Positions 53,968 to 62,968 of a stretch of DNA of 64,000 bases are shown here, piece by piece. A model generated the notes under the pieces. It was not told the DNA's origin. It saw only the letters and a program-made list of their open reading frames with translations, and searched no databases. Source of the DNA: Stutzerimonas urumqiensis. GTDB taxonomy: Bacteria > Pseudomonadota > Gammaproteobacteria > Pseudomonadales > Pseudomonadaceae. Every line of letters begins with the position of its first letter. Within the stretch, counting starts at the first letter, position 1. The stretch covers positions 1-64,000 of the forward strand of contig NZ_RBZQ01000011.1 of NCBI RefSeq assembly GCF_003640395.1. The letters run 5' to 3'. The position numbers were made by a program, and so were the translations under genes.

Positions 53968-54258
53968 TCATTGGACGAGCAACGCCTGCGCCAGTTCGAA
54001 ATCGCTGGCATCAAGCTGGGGATAGGTGTCACGCAGCAGGCGCAGGGCTTCGGTCAGGCGGGCTCCAGCCAGCTCGCCACCGCTGGCGACGAAGCTCGCG
54101 GCATCGTCCCGGGCGAGGGCGAGGCGATCGTCGAATGGCAGGCTGGTGAGCTGGCTGCTGACGAAGGACGTCGCGGCGACCCCTTCGGTGGTGACGCCGA
54201 ATGCACCGGCCGGGCCGGCGACGAAGAGCAGAGCGAGGAGGAAAACAGGGGAACGCAT
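53968..54258 (-). CDS. DUF2388 small secreted protein (paralogue 2)
   Basis: This 96-residue exported protein has a signal peptide (about 1-19, ending GPAGA) and the shared ARDDAASFVASGGE block followed by a helical tail RLLRDTYPQLDASDFELAQALL. It is the middle paralogue. Upstream of its start begins the 1.5 kb composite repeat, so its promoter either lies in the 40 or so bases before it or inside the repeat. Confidence 0.82.
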   Translation of the reverse strand: MRSPVFLLALLFVAGPAGAFGVTTEGVAATSFVSSQLTSLPFDDRLALARDDAASFVASGGELAGARLTEALRLLRDTYPQLDASDFELAQALLVQ

Positions 54259-54329
54259 GAACAACCTTGTCGCGGAGGAGAACGGCGGCAAAGGCTAACC
54301 AAAGCGGTACGTGGCGGCTAGTCCGACCA

Positions 54330-55850
54330 GGCAGTACCGGGCCTGGTGGGCAGGTTGCGCCCTGCACGGCGCGAAAGCTTTGCAGGTACGTAGGAGCCGG
54401 CTTGCTGGCGATGCTTTTGCTTTCATTCTCGGCGTCTCGCTCAGGTGTTTCGAACGCCACGCTTTCCTCGGCCCGGCCTACAGGTTGCGCCTTGCACGGC
54501 GCGGAATGCTGGGATGCACCGTAGGAGCCCGCTTGCGGGCGATGCTCTTGTCTTTTGGCTTCACGATCTGGGGTTTTGGACGCCGCGCTTTCCGCGGCCC
54601 GAACTACCGATTGTGCCTTGCACGGCGCGAAAGCTTGCAGGTCCGTAGGAGCCAGCTTGCTGGCGAAGCTTTTGCTTTCATTCTCGGCGTCTCGCTCAGG
54701 CGTTTTGAACGCCGCGCTTTCCTCGGCCCGACCTACAGGTTGCGCCTTGCACGGCGCGTCACTTTTGCCAATCGCGGCAAAAATAACCAAAACCGCTTGC
54801 CCCTGCATCCGGCCCCGGCTTTGCCGGGGTTCCCTCGCTCCGGTGCCGTTCCAGGGGCGCGCCACGAAGGGCCATCCATGGCCCTCGCGGCTCTCGCGGC
54901 GTCCCTGCCGCTCAACCCCTTCCACGACACCTGCGCTCAGCCTGCTGACGGGGCGAGTGGTGTGGGCTGATGGTTTGGGTGTGAAGAGCAAGAAGCAAAG
55001 CAGAAAAAGAGAAAGCGCAGCTGTTGTGGTATCGAATGGGAGACAACCGTAGGGTGCATTCGCGAAGCAATGCACCGATTCGTATCGGCGGCGTCCCCGG
55101 CGGATTGTTCGCTTCGCTCCTGAATCCGCCTTACGTCCTCCAAGCCCACGGACTAGGCCTGTCACCGAACCGCCACCACCGTAGGGTGGAAAACCGCAAC
55201 GCGTTTTCCACCGCTTGCACGGCGATGAGACCTTTACCTGGCCGCCCCATGTTGTGCCCAACCGGCGCGTGCTCAAAATTAGGCCACTACAGGCTTTTAA
55301 TTTCGCCTTGCACCTCACTCCCAGACCACTCGAACCAACCCCCTTTCATCCGGCCGAACGCAGGCGTTGCGCAGGGGGACGCGAGGCAGGACGCCGAGCG
55401 AGGCGCGGCGGGACAGGGACGTCCCGTCGTGACGTGCCCCCGGAGCGGCGCCGGAGTGAGGGAAGTCTTCGCACAGCGAAGACCCGGATGATGGGGTCGC
55501 CTTCTCTTTGGTTACTTTCTCTTGGCGAAACAAGAGAAAGTGACGCGCCGTGCAAGGCGCAACCTGTAGGCCGGGCCAAGGAAAGCGCGGCGCCCGAAAC
55601 TCCAGACCGCGAAGCCAAAAGACAAAAGCATCGCCCGCAAGCGGGCTCCTACATACGATCCAAAATTCCGGCGCCGTGCAAGACGCAAGCTGTAGGCCGG
55701 GCCGAGGAAAGTGCGGCGTCCATAACCCCAAATCACGAAGCAAAAAGCAAAAGCTTCGCCCGCAAGCGGGCTCCTACAAAAGGCAGCTAAATTCAGCGTC
55801 CAAACGCGCCGTGCAAGGCGCAATCTGTAGGCCGGGCCGAGGAACGTGGC
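54330..55850. repeat. composite mirror-image repeat, copy 1 (1.5 kb, no genes)
   Basis: The left arm (to about 55000) is in reverse orientation relative to units A and B, the right arm (from about 55200) in forward orientation. Left arm: three ~127-base tandem units starting near 54357, 54487 and 54614, each with a REP (54390, 54521, 54645), then P3 (54761-54784, one mismatch), P2 (54813-54829) and P1 (54869-54884). The centre holds three GTAG hairpins (55049-55076, 55099-55134, 55181-55212). Right arm: P1 variant GGGACGTCCC (55416-55425), P2 variant GTCTTCGC/GCGAAGAC (55465-55483), P3 (55514-55541) and ~126-base units with REPs at 55631 and 55755. No gene is visible. It splits the DUF2388 set. 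Confidence 0.85.
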
Positions 55851-55968
55851 GCTCGAAGCTCCTCCGCGCCAAGACAAGCGCGGCAAGCGCATTCCCGGCC
55901 GACACCGGTCCATCGCCAGGCTCATGGCCTCACGACGGACCCGCGCCACGCCTACCGCGGTACCGCCC

Positions 55969-56283
55969 TCACTGCGCGAGGATGGCGCTCGCCAACTGCA
56001 GGTCGGTCGCCTGGATATCCGGCGACTGGCTGCGGATATGCGTGAGCGCGGCTTCCAGGTGAGCACCACGCACGGTGCCCTCGCTGGCGACGAAGGCGGC
56101 GGCGTCTTCGCGCGCGGCCAGCACGATCTTGTCGTCCACCTGCGCCGTGGCGTTGGTGGTGGCTTCAAGGCTGCGGATGGCGCCGCCGACAACCATGTCG
56201 GTGGTGGCGATGAAGCTTTCGGCCTGGGCCTGTCCGGCCAGCAGCAGCGAAACGGCGCAAAGGGGGGCAAGTCGACGAAGCAT
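55969..56283 (-). CDS. DUF2388 small secreted protein (paralogue 3)
   Basis: This 104-residue exported protein has a signal peptide ending near AQA (residue 21), then TTDMVVGGAIRSLEATTNAT and the family block AREDAAAFVASEG. ATG 56283 has AGGAGA upstream. It is separated from the other two paralogues by the composite repeat. It lies 64 bases downstream of the DUF1127 gene on the same strand and may share its transcript. Confidence 0.82.
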   Translation of the reverse strand: MLRRLAPLCAVSLLLAGQAQAESFIATTDMVVGGAIRSLEATTNATAQVDDKIVLAAREDAAAFVASEGTVRGAHLEAALTHIRSQSPDIQATDLQLASAILAQ

Positions 56284-56347
56284 GGCGATTCTCCTCAATG
56301 GGTTGTCACGCTGAAGACCGCCCGAAGCGCCCTCGCGTTCCGTTGCG

Positions 56348-56557
56348 TCATCGCCAGAAGGGCTTGCTCAGCTCCTGTTCGCGCGCCGCCCGGCTGATGC
56401 CCACGTCGGCCAGGGCGCGCTCGTCCAGCGCAGCGAGCTGCCGGCGCGTGCGTGCGTTCCGGCGCCAGACGGCCAGGCGTTGCGCCGCGTGTAACAGCAG
56501 GCCGAAGGGGTCGAACGGCCGAAACCGGGCAATGAGCCGGGGCAGCACCTGTTCCAT
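56348..56557 (-). CDS. DUF1127 small protein
   Basis: This 69-residue basic protein has the DUF1127 core WRRNARTRRQLAALDERALADVGISRAAREQE at its C-terminal half (positions about 32-63). Relatives in other Proteobacteria are small, Arg-rich and linked to RNA binding and phosphate/carbon control. ATG 56557 was chosen over 56590 because AGGAG precedes it at a reasonable distance. It lies at the head of the DUF2388 run. Confidence 0.85.
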   Translation of the reverse strand: MEQVLPRLIARFRPFDPFGLLLHAAQRLAVWRRNARTRRQLAALDERALADVGISRAAREQELSKPFWR

Positions 56558-56946
56558 GACCAAGGCTCCTTCCCGCACGGCGGCGGGCATGGCTGATGGG
56601 TAATCAGCATCGGCCAGGAACAGTGGCGGACGTAGTCACAGGGGCGGCGAATTGTGCCGGTGCAGCGGTGGGATTTTCAGCACCTGTACCGGTCAGTTGC
56701 GGCGGTGACTGTTCCGATACCGGATGACGCGCGCACCGCTTTCACGCAGGGAAAGCCGCAATGAGGCCATGCGGATTGGGCAGGCGATCCTGCGCCAGCG
56801 CAGGGGATGGCCGCGCAAGACCGCTATTTTCGTGGGCAGGACCGCGCCGGCACCCGATGCTCTCCCGAAGGGAGCGCCAAGGTGCTGGGCATTTCAGCCG
56901 ATGGCGACGCGACGGCTGTTCGGCAGGCGCAGCCCGCTGCCAGCCT
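56558..56946. other. intergenic region, no gene seen
   Basis: 389 bases separate the DUF1127 start from the aldehyde dehydrogenase stop. It must hold the DUF1127 promoter. A GCTC-CCC-GAA-GGG-AGC hairpin (near 56860-56877) could end the dehydrogenase transcript. Related GTGCCGGTGCAG / CCTGTACCGGTCAG blocks (near 56656 and 56686) suggest a regulator site, unassigned. Short open frames here lack ribosome sites. Confidence 0.4.
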
Positions 56947-58440
56947 TCAGAGCTGAATCCAGGTCGCCTTCAGCTCGGTGTACTTGTCGAACGCATGCAG
57001 CGACTTGTCGCGGCCGTTGCCCGACTGCTTGAAGCCGCCGAAGGGCGCGGTCATGTCGCCGCCGTCGTACTGGTTCACCCACACGCTGCCGGCGCGCAGG
57101 GCCCGGGCGGCACGGTGGGCCTTGGACAGGTTGGCCGTCCACACGGCGGCGGCGAGCCCGTACGGGGTGTCGTTGGCAATGCGGATGGCCTCGTCGAGGT
57201 CGTCGAAGGCGATCACCGACAGCACCGGGCCGAAGATCTCCTCGCGGGCGATTTTCATGGCATTGCTGACGCCGTCGAAGATCGTTGGCTCGACGTAGTA
57301 ACCCCCGGTCTCCTGCAGCGTGCGGCCGCCGCCGGCCAGCACCTGCGCGCCTTCGCTGCGGCCCGCGTCGATGTAGCCGAGCACGGTTTCCAGCTGCTGG
57401 GTATCGACCAGCGCGCCGACGTTGGTGGCCGGGTCGAGCGGGTTGCCGGGCTTCCAGCCCTTGAGCGCCTCGACCACCATCGGCAGGAAGCGGTCCTTGA
57501 TCGAGCGCTCGACCAGCAGCCGCGAGCCGGCGGTACAGACTTCGCCCTGGTTGAAGGCGATGGCGCCGGCGGCGGATTTGGCGGCCGCCTCGAGGTCCGG
57601 CGCATCGGCGCAGACGATGTTCGGGCTCTTGCCGCCGGCCTCCAGCCAGACACGCTTCATGTTCGACTCGCCGGCATAGATCATCAGCTGCTTGGCCACG
57701 CGGGTGGAGCCGGTGAAGACCAGGGTGTCGACGTCCATGTGCAGCGCCAGCGCCTTGCCGACGGTGTGGCCGTAGCCCGGCAGCACATTGAGCACGCCAG
57801 CCGGAATGCCGGCGTCGATCGCCAGCTGCGCCACGCGGATCGCGGTCAGCGGCGACTTCTCCGACGGCTTGAGCACCACCGAATTGCCGGTGGCCAGCGC
57901 CGGGCCGAGTTTCCAGCAGGCCATCATCAGCGGGAAATTCCACGGCACGATGGCCGCCACCACGCCGACCGGCTCGCGCGTGACCAGGCCGAGCTGGTCA
58001 TGCGGCGTGGCGGCCACCTCGTCGTAGACCTTGTCGATCGCCTCGCCGCTCCAGCGGATGGCACGGGCCGAGCCCGGGATGTCGACGCCGCGCGCATCGC
58101 TGATCGGCTTGCCCATGTCGAGGGTTTCGAGCAGCGCCAGCTCGTCGCGATGGGCCTCGATCAGCTCGGCGAAGCGAATCATCACCGCCTTGCGCTTGGC
58201 TGGCGCCATGCGCGACCAGTCGCCGGCCTCGAACGTTCGGCGCGCGACGGCCACGGCACGGTCGGCATCGGCCTGGTCGCAGCTGGCGACCTGCGCCAGC
58301 ACGCGACCGTCGATCGGGCTGATGCACTCGAAGGTGGCACCGGCAGCGGCCGGTACGTACTGGCCTTCGATGAAGGCGCGGCTTTCGATGGTCAGTTCTC
58401 GGGCGCGCTGTTGCCAGTCGGCGAAGGTCGAAGCGGTCAT
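56947..58440 (-). CDS. PuuC/KauB-type aldehyde dehydrogenase
   Basis: This 497-residue NAD(P)-dependent dehydrogenase is of the gamma-glutamyl-aminobutyraldehyde/aminoaldehyde type. Key parts: PWNFPLMMACWKLGPALA (cofactor loop), FTGSTRVAK, catalytic Glu in WLEAGGKSPN and Cys in NQGEVCTAGSRL, and EEIFGPVLSV near the C-terminus. GAGGA lies before ATG 58440. It is divergent from an omega-amino acid transaminase, a pairing seen in Pseudomonas polyamine/beta-alanine catabolism. The exact aldehyde is inferred. Confidence 0.9.
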   Translation of the reverse strand: MTASTFADWQQRARELTIESRAFIEGQYVPAAAGATFECISPIDGRVLAQVASCDQADADRAVAVARRTFEAGDWSRMAPAKRKAVMIRFAELIEAHRDELALLETLDMGKPISDARGVDIPGSARAIRWSGEAIDKVYDEVAATPHDQLGLVTREPVGVVAAIVPWNFPLMMACWKLGPALATGNSVVLKPSEKSPLTAIRVAQLAIDAGIPAGVLNVLPGYGHTVGKALALHMDVDTLVFTGSTRVAKQLMIYAGESNMKRVWLEAGGKSPNIVCADAPDLEAAAKSAAGAIAFNQGEVCTAGSRLLVERSIKDRFLPMVVEALKGWKPGNPLDPATNVGALVDTQQLETVLGYIDAGRSEGAQVLAGGGRTLQETGGYYVEPTIFDGVSNAMKIAREEIFGPVLSVIAFDDLDEAIRIANDTPYGLAAAVWTANLSKAHRAARALRAGSVWVNQYDGGDMTAPFGGFKQSGNGRDKSLHAFDKYTELKATWIQL

Positions 58441-58542
58441 GCGGGCGTCCTCATGGATGGGGTCCAAGGATGAAAGCGCACCCTAGCCCAGCCGGCCAGA
58501 AGCTATCAATATTTTTTACGGACGAGCCATTTTCGGCCTTGT

Positions 58543-58564
58543 TATGTTCGATTTATTAAACATA
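58543..58564. promoter_or_regulatory. inverted repeat in the aldehyde dehydrogenase/transaminase gap
   Basis: TATGTT (58543-58548) and AACATA (58559-58564) are perfect 6-base arms around a 10-base A/T-rich centre, 35 bases before the transaminase ATG. It is a likely regulator site for one or both divergent genes. Confidence 0.45.
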
Positions 58565-58599
58565 GACTCAGGCCAACCCACCCCCGCCGGAGCTTCGTC

Positions 58600-59916
58600 A
58601 TGGATCACCGCGCCTCGCCCGATCATTTCTGGATGCCGTTCACCGCCAACCGCCAGTTCAAGGCCGGGCCGCGTCTGCTCGAAAGCGCCGAGGGCATGTA
58701 CTACACCACCACCGATGGCCGCCGCGTGCTCGACGGCACGGCCGGGCTCTGGTGCTGCAACGCGGGCCACGGGCGTCGGGAGATCACCGAGGCGGTCAGC
58801 AAGCAGGTGGCGAAGATGGACTTCGCCCCGACCTTCCAGATGGGCCATCCGCTGCCCTTCGAACTGGCCGAGCGGCTGAGCGAAATCACCCCCGGGAACC
58901 TGAACCGGGTGTTCTTCACCAACTCCGGTTCCGAGTCGGTCGACACGGCGCTGAAAATCGCCCTCGCCTACCAGCGCGCCATTGGCCAGGGCACCCGCAC
59001 CCGCCTGATCGGCCGGGAGCTGGGCTATCACGGCGTGGGCTTCGGCGGCATCTCGGTCGGCGGCATGGTCAACAACCGCAAGGCCTTCGGCAATTCGCTG
59101 CTACCGGGGGTCGATCACCTGCCGCATACGCTGGACCTCTCGCGCAACGCCTTCGCCCGCGGCCTGCCGGAACACGGCGTCGAGAAGGCCGACGAGCTGG
59201 AGCGGCTGGTGACGCTGCACGGCGCGGAGAACATCGCGGCGGTCATCGTCGAACCGATGTCCGGCTCGGCCGGCGTGGTGGTGCCGCCCCAGGGCTACCT
59301 GCAACGGCTGCGCGAGATCACCCGCAAGCACGGCATCCTGCTGATCTTCGACGAAGTCATCACCGGCTTCGGCCGCGTCGGCGAGGCGTTCGCCGCGCAG
59401 CGCTGGGGCGTGACGCCGGACATCATCACCTGCGCCAAGGGCCTGACCAACGGTGCGATCCCCATGGGCGCGGTGTTCGTCGACGAGGCCCTGTTCGAGG
59501 CCTTCATGACCGGCCCCGAGAGCGCCATCGAGTTCTTCCACGGCTACACCTACTCCGGCCATCCGGTGGCCTGCGCCGCGGCCCTGGCGGCGCAGGATGT
59601 TTACCGCCGCGACGGGCTGTTCCAGAAGGCCGTCGAGCTGGAAGGCTACTGGCAGGATGCGCTCTGGCGGCTGCAAGGCCTGCCGAACGTGATCGACATC
59701 CGCAGCGTCGGGCTGGTCGCCGGCGTGCAACTCTCGCCGAGCGAGGCGGGCGTCGGCAAGCGCGGCTACGAGGTGTTCCGTCACTGCTTCGAGCAGGGCG
59801 CGCTGATCCGGGCGAGCGGCGACACCTTGGCGCTGTCGCCGGCGCTGATCATCGACCGCACCGAGATCGACACCCTCATCGATCGCCTCGGCGAGGCGAT
59901 CGGCGCCGCCGCCTGA
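58600..59916 (+). CDS. omega-amino acid:pyruvate aminotransferase
   Basis: This class III PLP aminotransferase (438 residues) moves amino groups from beta-alanine or terminal amines to pyruvate. Recognisable parts are the opening HFWMPFTANRQFK, AGLWCCNAGHGR, FTNSGSESVDTALK, the PLP-phosphate region, FDEVITGFGR with the pyridine-binding Asp, and TCAKGLTNGAIPMGAV with the Schiff-base Lys. GGAG precedes the ATG. Together with the divergent aldehyde dehydrogenase it probably degrades polyamines or beta-alanine. Confidence 0.92.
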   Translation: MDHRASPDHFWMPFTANRQFKAGPRLLESAEGMYYTTTDGRRVLDGTAGLWCCNAGHGRREITEAVSKQVAKMDFAPTFQMGHPLPFELAERLSEITPGNLNRVFFTNSGSESVDTALKIALAYQRAIGQGTRTRLIGRELGYHGVGFGGISVGGMVNNRKAFGNSLLPGVDHLPHTLDLSRNAFARGLPEHGVEKADELERLVTLHGAENIAAVIVEPMSGSAGVVVPPQGYLQRLREITRKHGILLIFDEVITGFGRVGEAFAAQRWGVTPDIITCAKGLTNGAIPMGAVFVDEALFEAFMTGPESAIEFFHGYTYSGHPVACAAALAAQDVYRRDGLFQKAVELEGYWQDALWRLQGLPNVIDIRSVGLVAGVQLSPSEAGVGKRGYEVFRHCFEQGALIRASGDTLALSPALIIDRTEIDTLIDRLGEAIGAAA

Positions 59917-59925
59917 TCCAGCCCT

Positions 59926-59961
59926 GCGACGGATGGTCTCACCAGCGGGGCCATCCGTCGC
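59926..59961 (+). terminator. hairpin after the transaminase gene
   Basis: An 11-pair perfect stem, GCGACGGATGG (59926-59936) and CCATCCGTCGC (59951-59961), lies 10 bases after the stop. No U-tract follows, so terminator strength is uncertain. Confidence 0.5.
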
Positions 59962-60221
59962 TGTCAGGGTGCGTTCGTCGCCTACTGCCCCGCCATTCGT
60001 CGCCCGACCACGACAGCCCCAGCGGTTGCCGTATCCTCGCCGCGTTCCGGGTTCCCCACCCGATCAACGGCCTGTCTGACCTCGAACGCCTGCCGATAAG
60101 CCCGTCAGCGCCTGGCCGACTTGGCGCCCCTCTTGGCGCATCGCGGGAGCTTCCCGCTGCATCGTGGTCCGCCCTCTGGCGGTTATCTGTCTTCGCGTGG
60201 GTTCGCCCGCCTGGATGTGAG
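59962..60221. other. leader region of the FtsH-like gene, no gene seen
   Basis: With the hairpin before it, 305 bases lie between transaminase stop and the FtsH-like ATG. TTGCCG (60026) and TATCCT (60032) are possible promoter words but too close together for one sigma-70 site. No ORF with a ribosome site is visible. Confidence 0.4.
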
Positions 60222-62195
60222 ATGAAGAAGTCACCCCTGCTGCGGGGCCGTCGCGGCCTTGCGCTCAGCGCACTCGTACTGCTGGCCGCCGTCGTCCTGG
60301 CGGTGTGGCAGTTCAAGCCCGCCACCCCGGCGACGCCGCCGGCCGAAGGCTCGGTCGCGGCGATGCTGCACGACCTGGCGTTGTCCACCGATGCCTGGCG
60401 CGAGAACCGTCGCGACATCTCCGTGCTGCTCGACGACCTGACCCGGGGCACCATCGCCACCGCCGCGATCGGTGAGGATGCGCTCTACGTCACCACCGCC
60501 GACGGCCTGCGCTACTGGGTGCCGGACCAGTCCGGCCGTGTCGCCGACCTGCTGCTTGCGCGCTACGCGGGCCTGTCCGGCGAGCGTTTTCCGATCAGCC
60601 TGTTCGACACCGACGGCGAGACGCCGTGGTACGAACGCCTGCTGCCCTACTCGCCGATCGCATTGCTGGCCCTGCTGGCGATCGGCATCGCGATCGCCCG
60701 TTACCAGCCCTACCGCGCCACCCGTGCCGGTACCGACATCGGCTTCGATGACGTGATCGGCGCCGCCGAGGCCAAGCTGGCCCTGCGCGACGTGACCGCC
60801 TACCTGCGCGACCCGGCCGCCTATGCCGCCTTGGGTGCCCGTCCGCCCAAGGGCGTGCTGCTGACCGGCGAGCCCGGCACCGGCAAGACGCAATTGGCCA
60901 AGGCCCTGGCGACCGAATCGAACGCGGCGTTCATCCAGATCACCGGCAGCGATTTTTCCTCGATGTACTTCGGCGTCGGCATCCAGAAGGTCAAGGCGCT
61001 GTTCCGCTCGGCCCGCAAGCAGGCGCCTTGCATCATCTTCATCGACGAGATCGACGGCATCGGCAAGCGCGCCGAACAGCAGCGCTCCAGCGATGCCGAG
61101 AGCAACCGCATCATCAACCAGTTCCTCGCCGAGATGGACGGCTTCGACGCCGCCAGCGGCGTGCTGGTGCTCGGTGCGACCAACTTCCCCAACTCGCTCG
61201 ACCCGGCGCTGGTGCGCGAGGGCCGCTTCGACCGCACCATCGCCGTCGGCCTGCCGGGCCTGGGCGATCGGGAAGCGCTGTTCCGCCTGTATGCGGGCAA
61301 GATCAAGGCCGCCACGGACCTCGATTTCGCCCAGCTGGCGCGCAACACCGTCGGCCTTACGCCGGCCGCCATTGCCTATATCGTCAACCATGCCGCGCTG
61401 CTGGCCGCCCGTGCCGAGGCGCGGCAGGTGGAGATGAGCCACGTCGTCGACGCCATCGAGACCTGCCGCATCGGCGAGCAACCCTCGGGCGTGACGCCGC
61501 TGTCGGAAACCGACCGCAAGCGCATCGCCGTGCACGAAGCCGGGCATGCGCTGATCGCCGCCGACCTGCGCGTCGGGCGGGTCGAAAAGGTCACCATCCT
61601 GCCGCGCGGCCAGGCGCTGGGCGTCACGCTGGTCACGCCGGTGGAAGACAAGCGCCTGCACCTCGAGTCGGAGCTGCGCGCACGGATCATGATGCTGCTG
61701 GCCGGCCGTGGCGCCGAGCAGCTGTACTTCCATGAAGTCTCGTCCGGCGCCGGCCAGGATCTTCAGGAAGCGTCCAAGATCGCCCTGTCGATGGTGGGTG
61801 CGCTGGGCATGAGCCCGAGCGGTGCCCTGCTCAGCCTGCAAGCGGTGCGGGAAGCCAACATCGAGTTCGATTCCGGCGCCTCGATCCAGGCCGCCGACCA
61901 GCTGCTGCGCACGCTGGAGGCCGAGTGCCAGGCGCGCCTGAAGCTGATGAAGGCCGCGCTCGACCACATCACCGAGCGCCTGCTCGAAGACGAAACCGTG
62001 CCCGGTGAAGAAGTGCTCGCCGCCATCGCCGCGCTGCCGCGCCCGACCCAGGAAGCCCGCGCCCAGGTGCTGCTGGCGCCAGCGCTGGAGATGATCGACC
62101 GCGTCGCGGCCAGCGCACTCGAGGAGGCGGACAATTTCCAGCTCGCCCCGCGCCCCTCGCGTGACGGCGATGAGGAAGGGCCTGGGATGGTGTGA
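60222..62195 (+). CDS. FtsH-like AAA membrane protease (second type)
   Basis: This 657-residue protein has FtsH architecture: helix 1 (about 13-31), a periplasmic segment to about 143, helix 2 (about 146-162), AAA domain with Walker A GEPGTGKT (216-223), pore motif MYFGVG, Walker B CIIFIDEID and SRH arginines in LVREGRFDR. The M41 protease domain follows with HEAGH (438-442) and the third zinc ligand in SGAGQDLQEAS. All catalytic residues are present, yet the sequence is diverged from housekeeping FtsH (NFPNSLDPALVREGRFDR), and no ftsJ/folP neighbours are seen. It is probably an additional quality-control protease. Confidence 0.88.
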   Translation: MKKSPLLRGRRGLALSALVLLAAVVLAVWQFKPATPATPPAEGSVAAMLHDLALSTDAWRENRRDISVLLDDLTRGTIATAAIGEDALYVTTADGLRYWVPDQSGRVADLLLARYAGLSGERFPISLFDTDGETPWYERLLPYSPIALLALLAIGIAIARYQPYRATRAGTDIGFDDVIGAAEAKLALRDVTAYLRDPAAYAALGARPPKGVLLTGEPGTGKTQLAKALATESNAAFIQITGSDFSSMYFGVGIQKVKALFRSARKQAPCIIFIDEIDGIGKRAEQQRSSDAESNRIINQFLAEMDGFDAASGVLVLGATNFPNSLDPALVREGRFDRTIAVGLPGLGDREALFRLYAGKIKAATDLDFAQLARNTVGLTPAAIAYIVNHAALLAARAEARQVEMSHVVDAIETCRIGEQPSGVTPLSETDRKRIAVHEAGHALIAADLRVGRVEKVTILPRGQALGVTLVTPVEDKRLHLESELRARIMMLLAGRGAEQLYFHEVSSGAGQDLQEASKIALSMVGALGMSPSGALLSLQAVREANIEFDSGASIQAADQLLRTLEAECQARLKLMKAALDHITERLLEDETVPGEEVLAAIAALPRPTQEARAQVLLAPALEMIDRVAASALEEADNFQLAPRPSRDGDEEGPGMV

Positions 62196-62269
62196 TAGCC
62201 AGCCGAGGGCTGGGCATGGAAAGGCGGCGTTAGACGCCGCGCTTTCTTCGGCCCGGCCTTCAGGTTGCG

Positions 62270-62646
62270 CCCTGCACGGCGCGGAGTGCTGGGATGCACC
62301 GTAGGAGCCCGCTTGCGGGCGAAGCTTTTGTTTTTTGGCTTCGTGATCTGGGGTTTTGGACGCCGCGCTTTCCTCGGCCCGAACTACCGATTGCGCCTTG
62401 CACGGCGCGGAATGCTGGGATGCGCCGTAGGAGCCCGCTTGCGGGCGAAGCTTTTGTTTTTTGGCTTCGTGATCTGGGGTTTTGGACGCCGCGCTTCCCT
62501 CGGCCCGAACTACCGATTGCGCCTTGCACGGCGCGGAATGCTGGGATGCGCCGTAGGAGCCCGCTTGCGGGCGAAGCTTTTGTTTTTTGGCTTCACGATC
62601 TGGGGTTTTGGACGCCGCGCTTTCCTCGGCCCGAACTACCGATTGC
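62270..62646 (-). repeat. three tandem ~126-base REP-bearing units
   Basis: Units begin at 62270, 62395 and 62521 (spacing 125 and 126 bases); a fourth start at 62647 leads into the P3 stem. Each holds GTAGGAGCCCGC-TT-GCGGGCGAA and a GCGCC/GGCGC stem. Units 2 and 3 are almost identical, implying recent amplification. Confidence 0.85.
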
Positions 62647-62904
62647 GCCTTGCACGGCGCGTCACTTTTGCCAATCGCGGCAAAAGTAACCAAAACCGCT
62701 TGCCCCTGCATCCGGCCCCGGCTTCGCCGGGGTCCCCTCGCTCCGGTGCGGTTCCAGGGGCACGCCACGAAGGGCCATCCATGGCCCTCGCGGCTCTCGC
62801 GGCATCCCTGCCGCTCAACCCCCTCCACGACACCTGCGCTCGGCCTGCTGAAGGGGCGAATTGGTGTGGCCTGAGAGTTTGGGTGGGAAAAGCCAGAGAG
62901 CGAA

Positions 62905-62968
62905 GCAGAAAAGCAGAAAAGCAGAAAAGCAGAAAAGCAGAAAAGCAGAAAAGCAGAAAAGCAGAAAA
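62905..62968. repeat. 8-base minisatellite, 8 copies
   Basis: GCAGAAAA is repeated eight times without interruption. The matching place in copy 1 (near 54985-55015) has only irregular AGCAGAAAAAGAG-like sequence, and units A and B show CTTCTGCTTTTCTGC. Copy number is therefore variable between loci. Confidence 0.9.

Noticed and set aside
58752-62195. An 1147-codon open frame reading through the transaminase gene into the FtsH-like gene
   Set aside because: The first ~490 codons are an out-of-frame reading of the transaminase plus the intergenic hairpin. The signal-anchor start at 60222 fits the protease.
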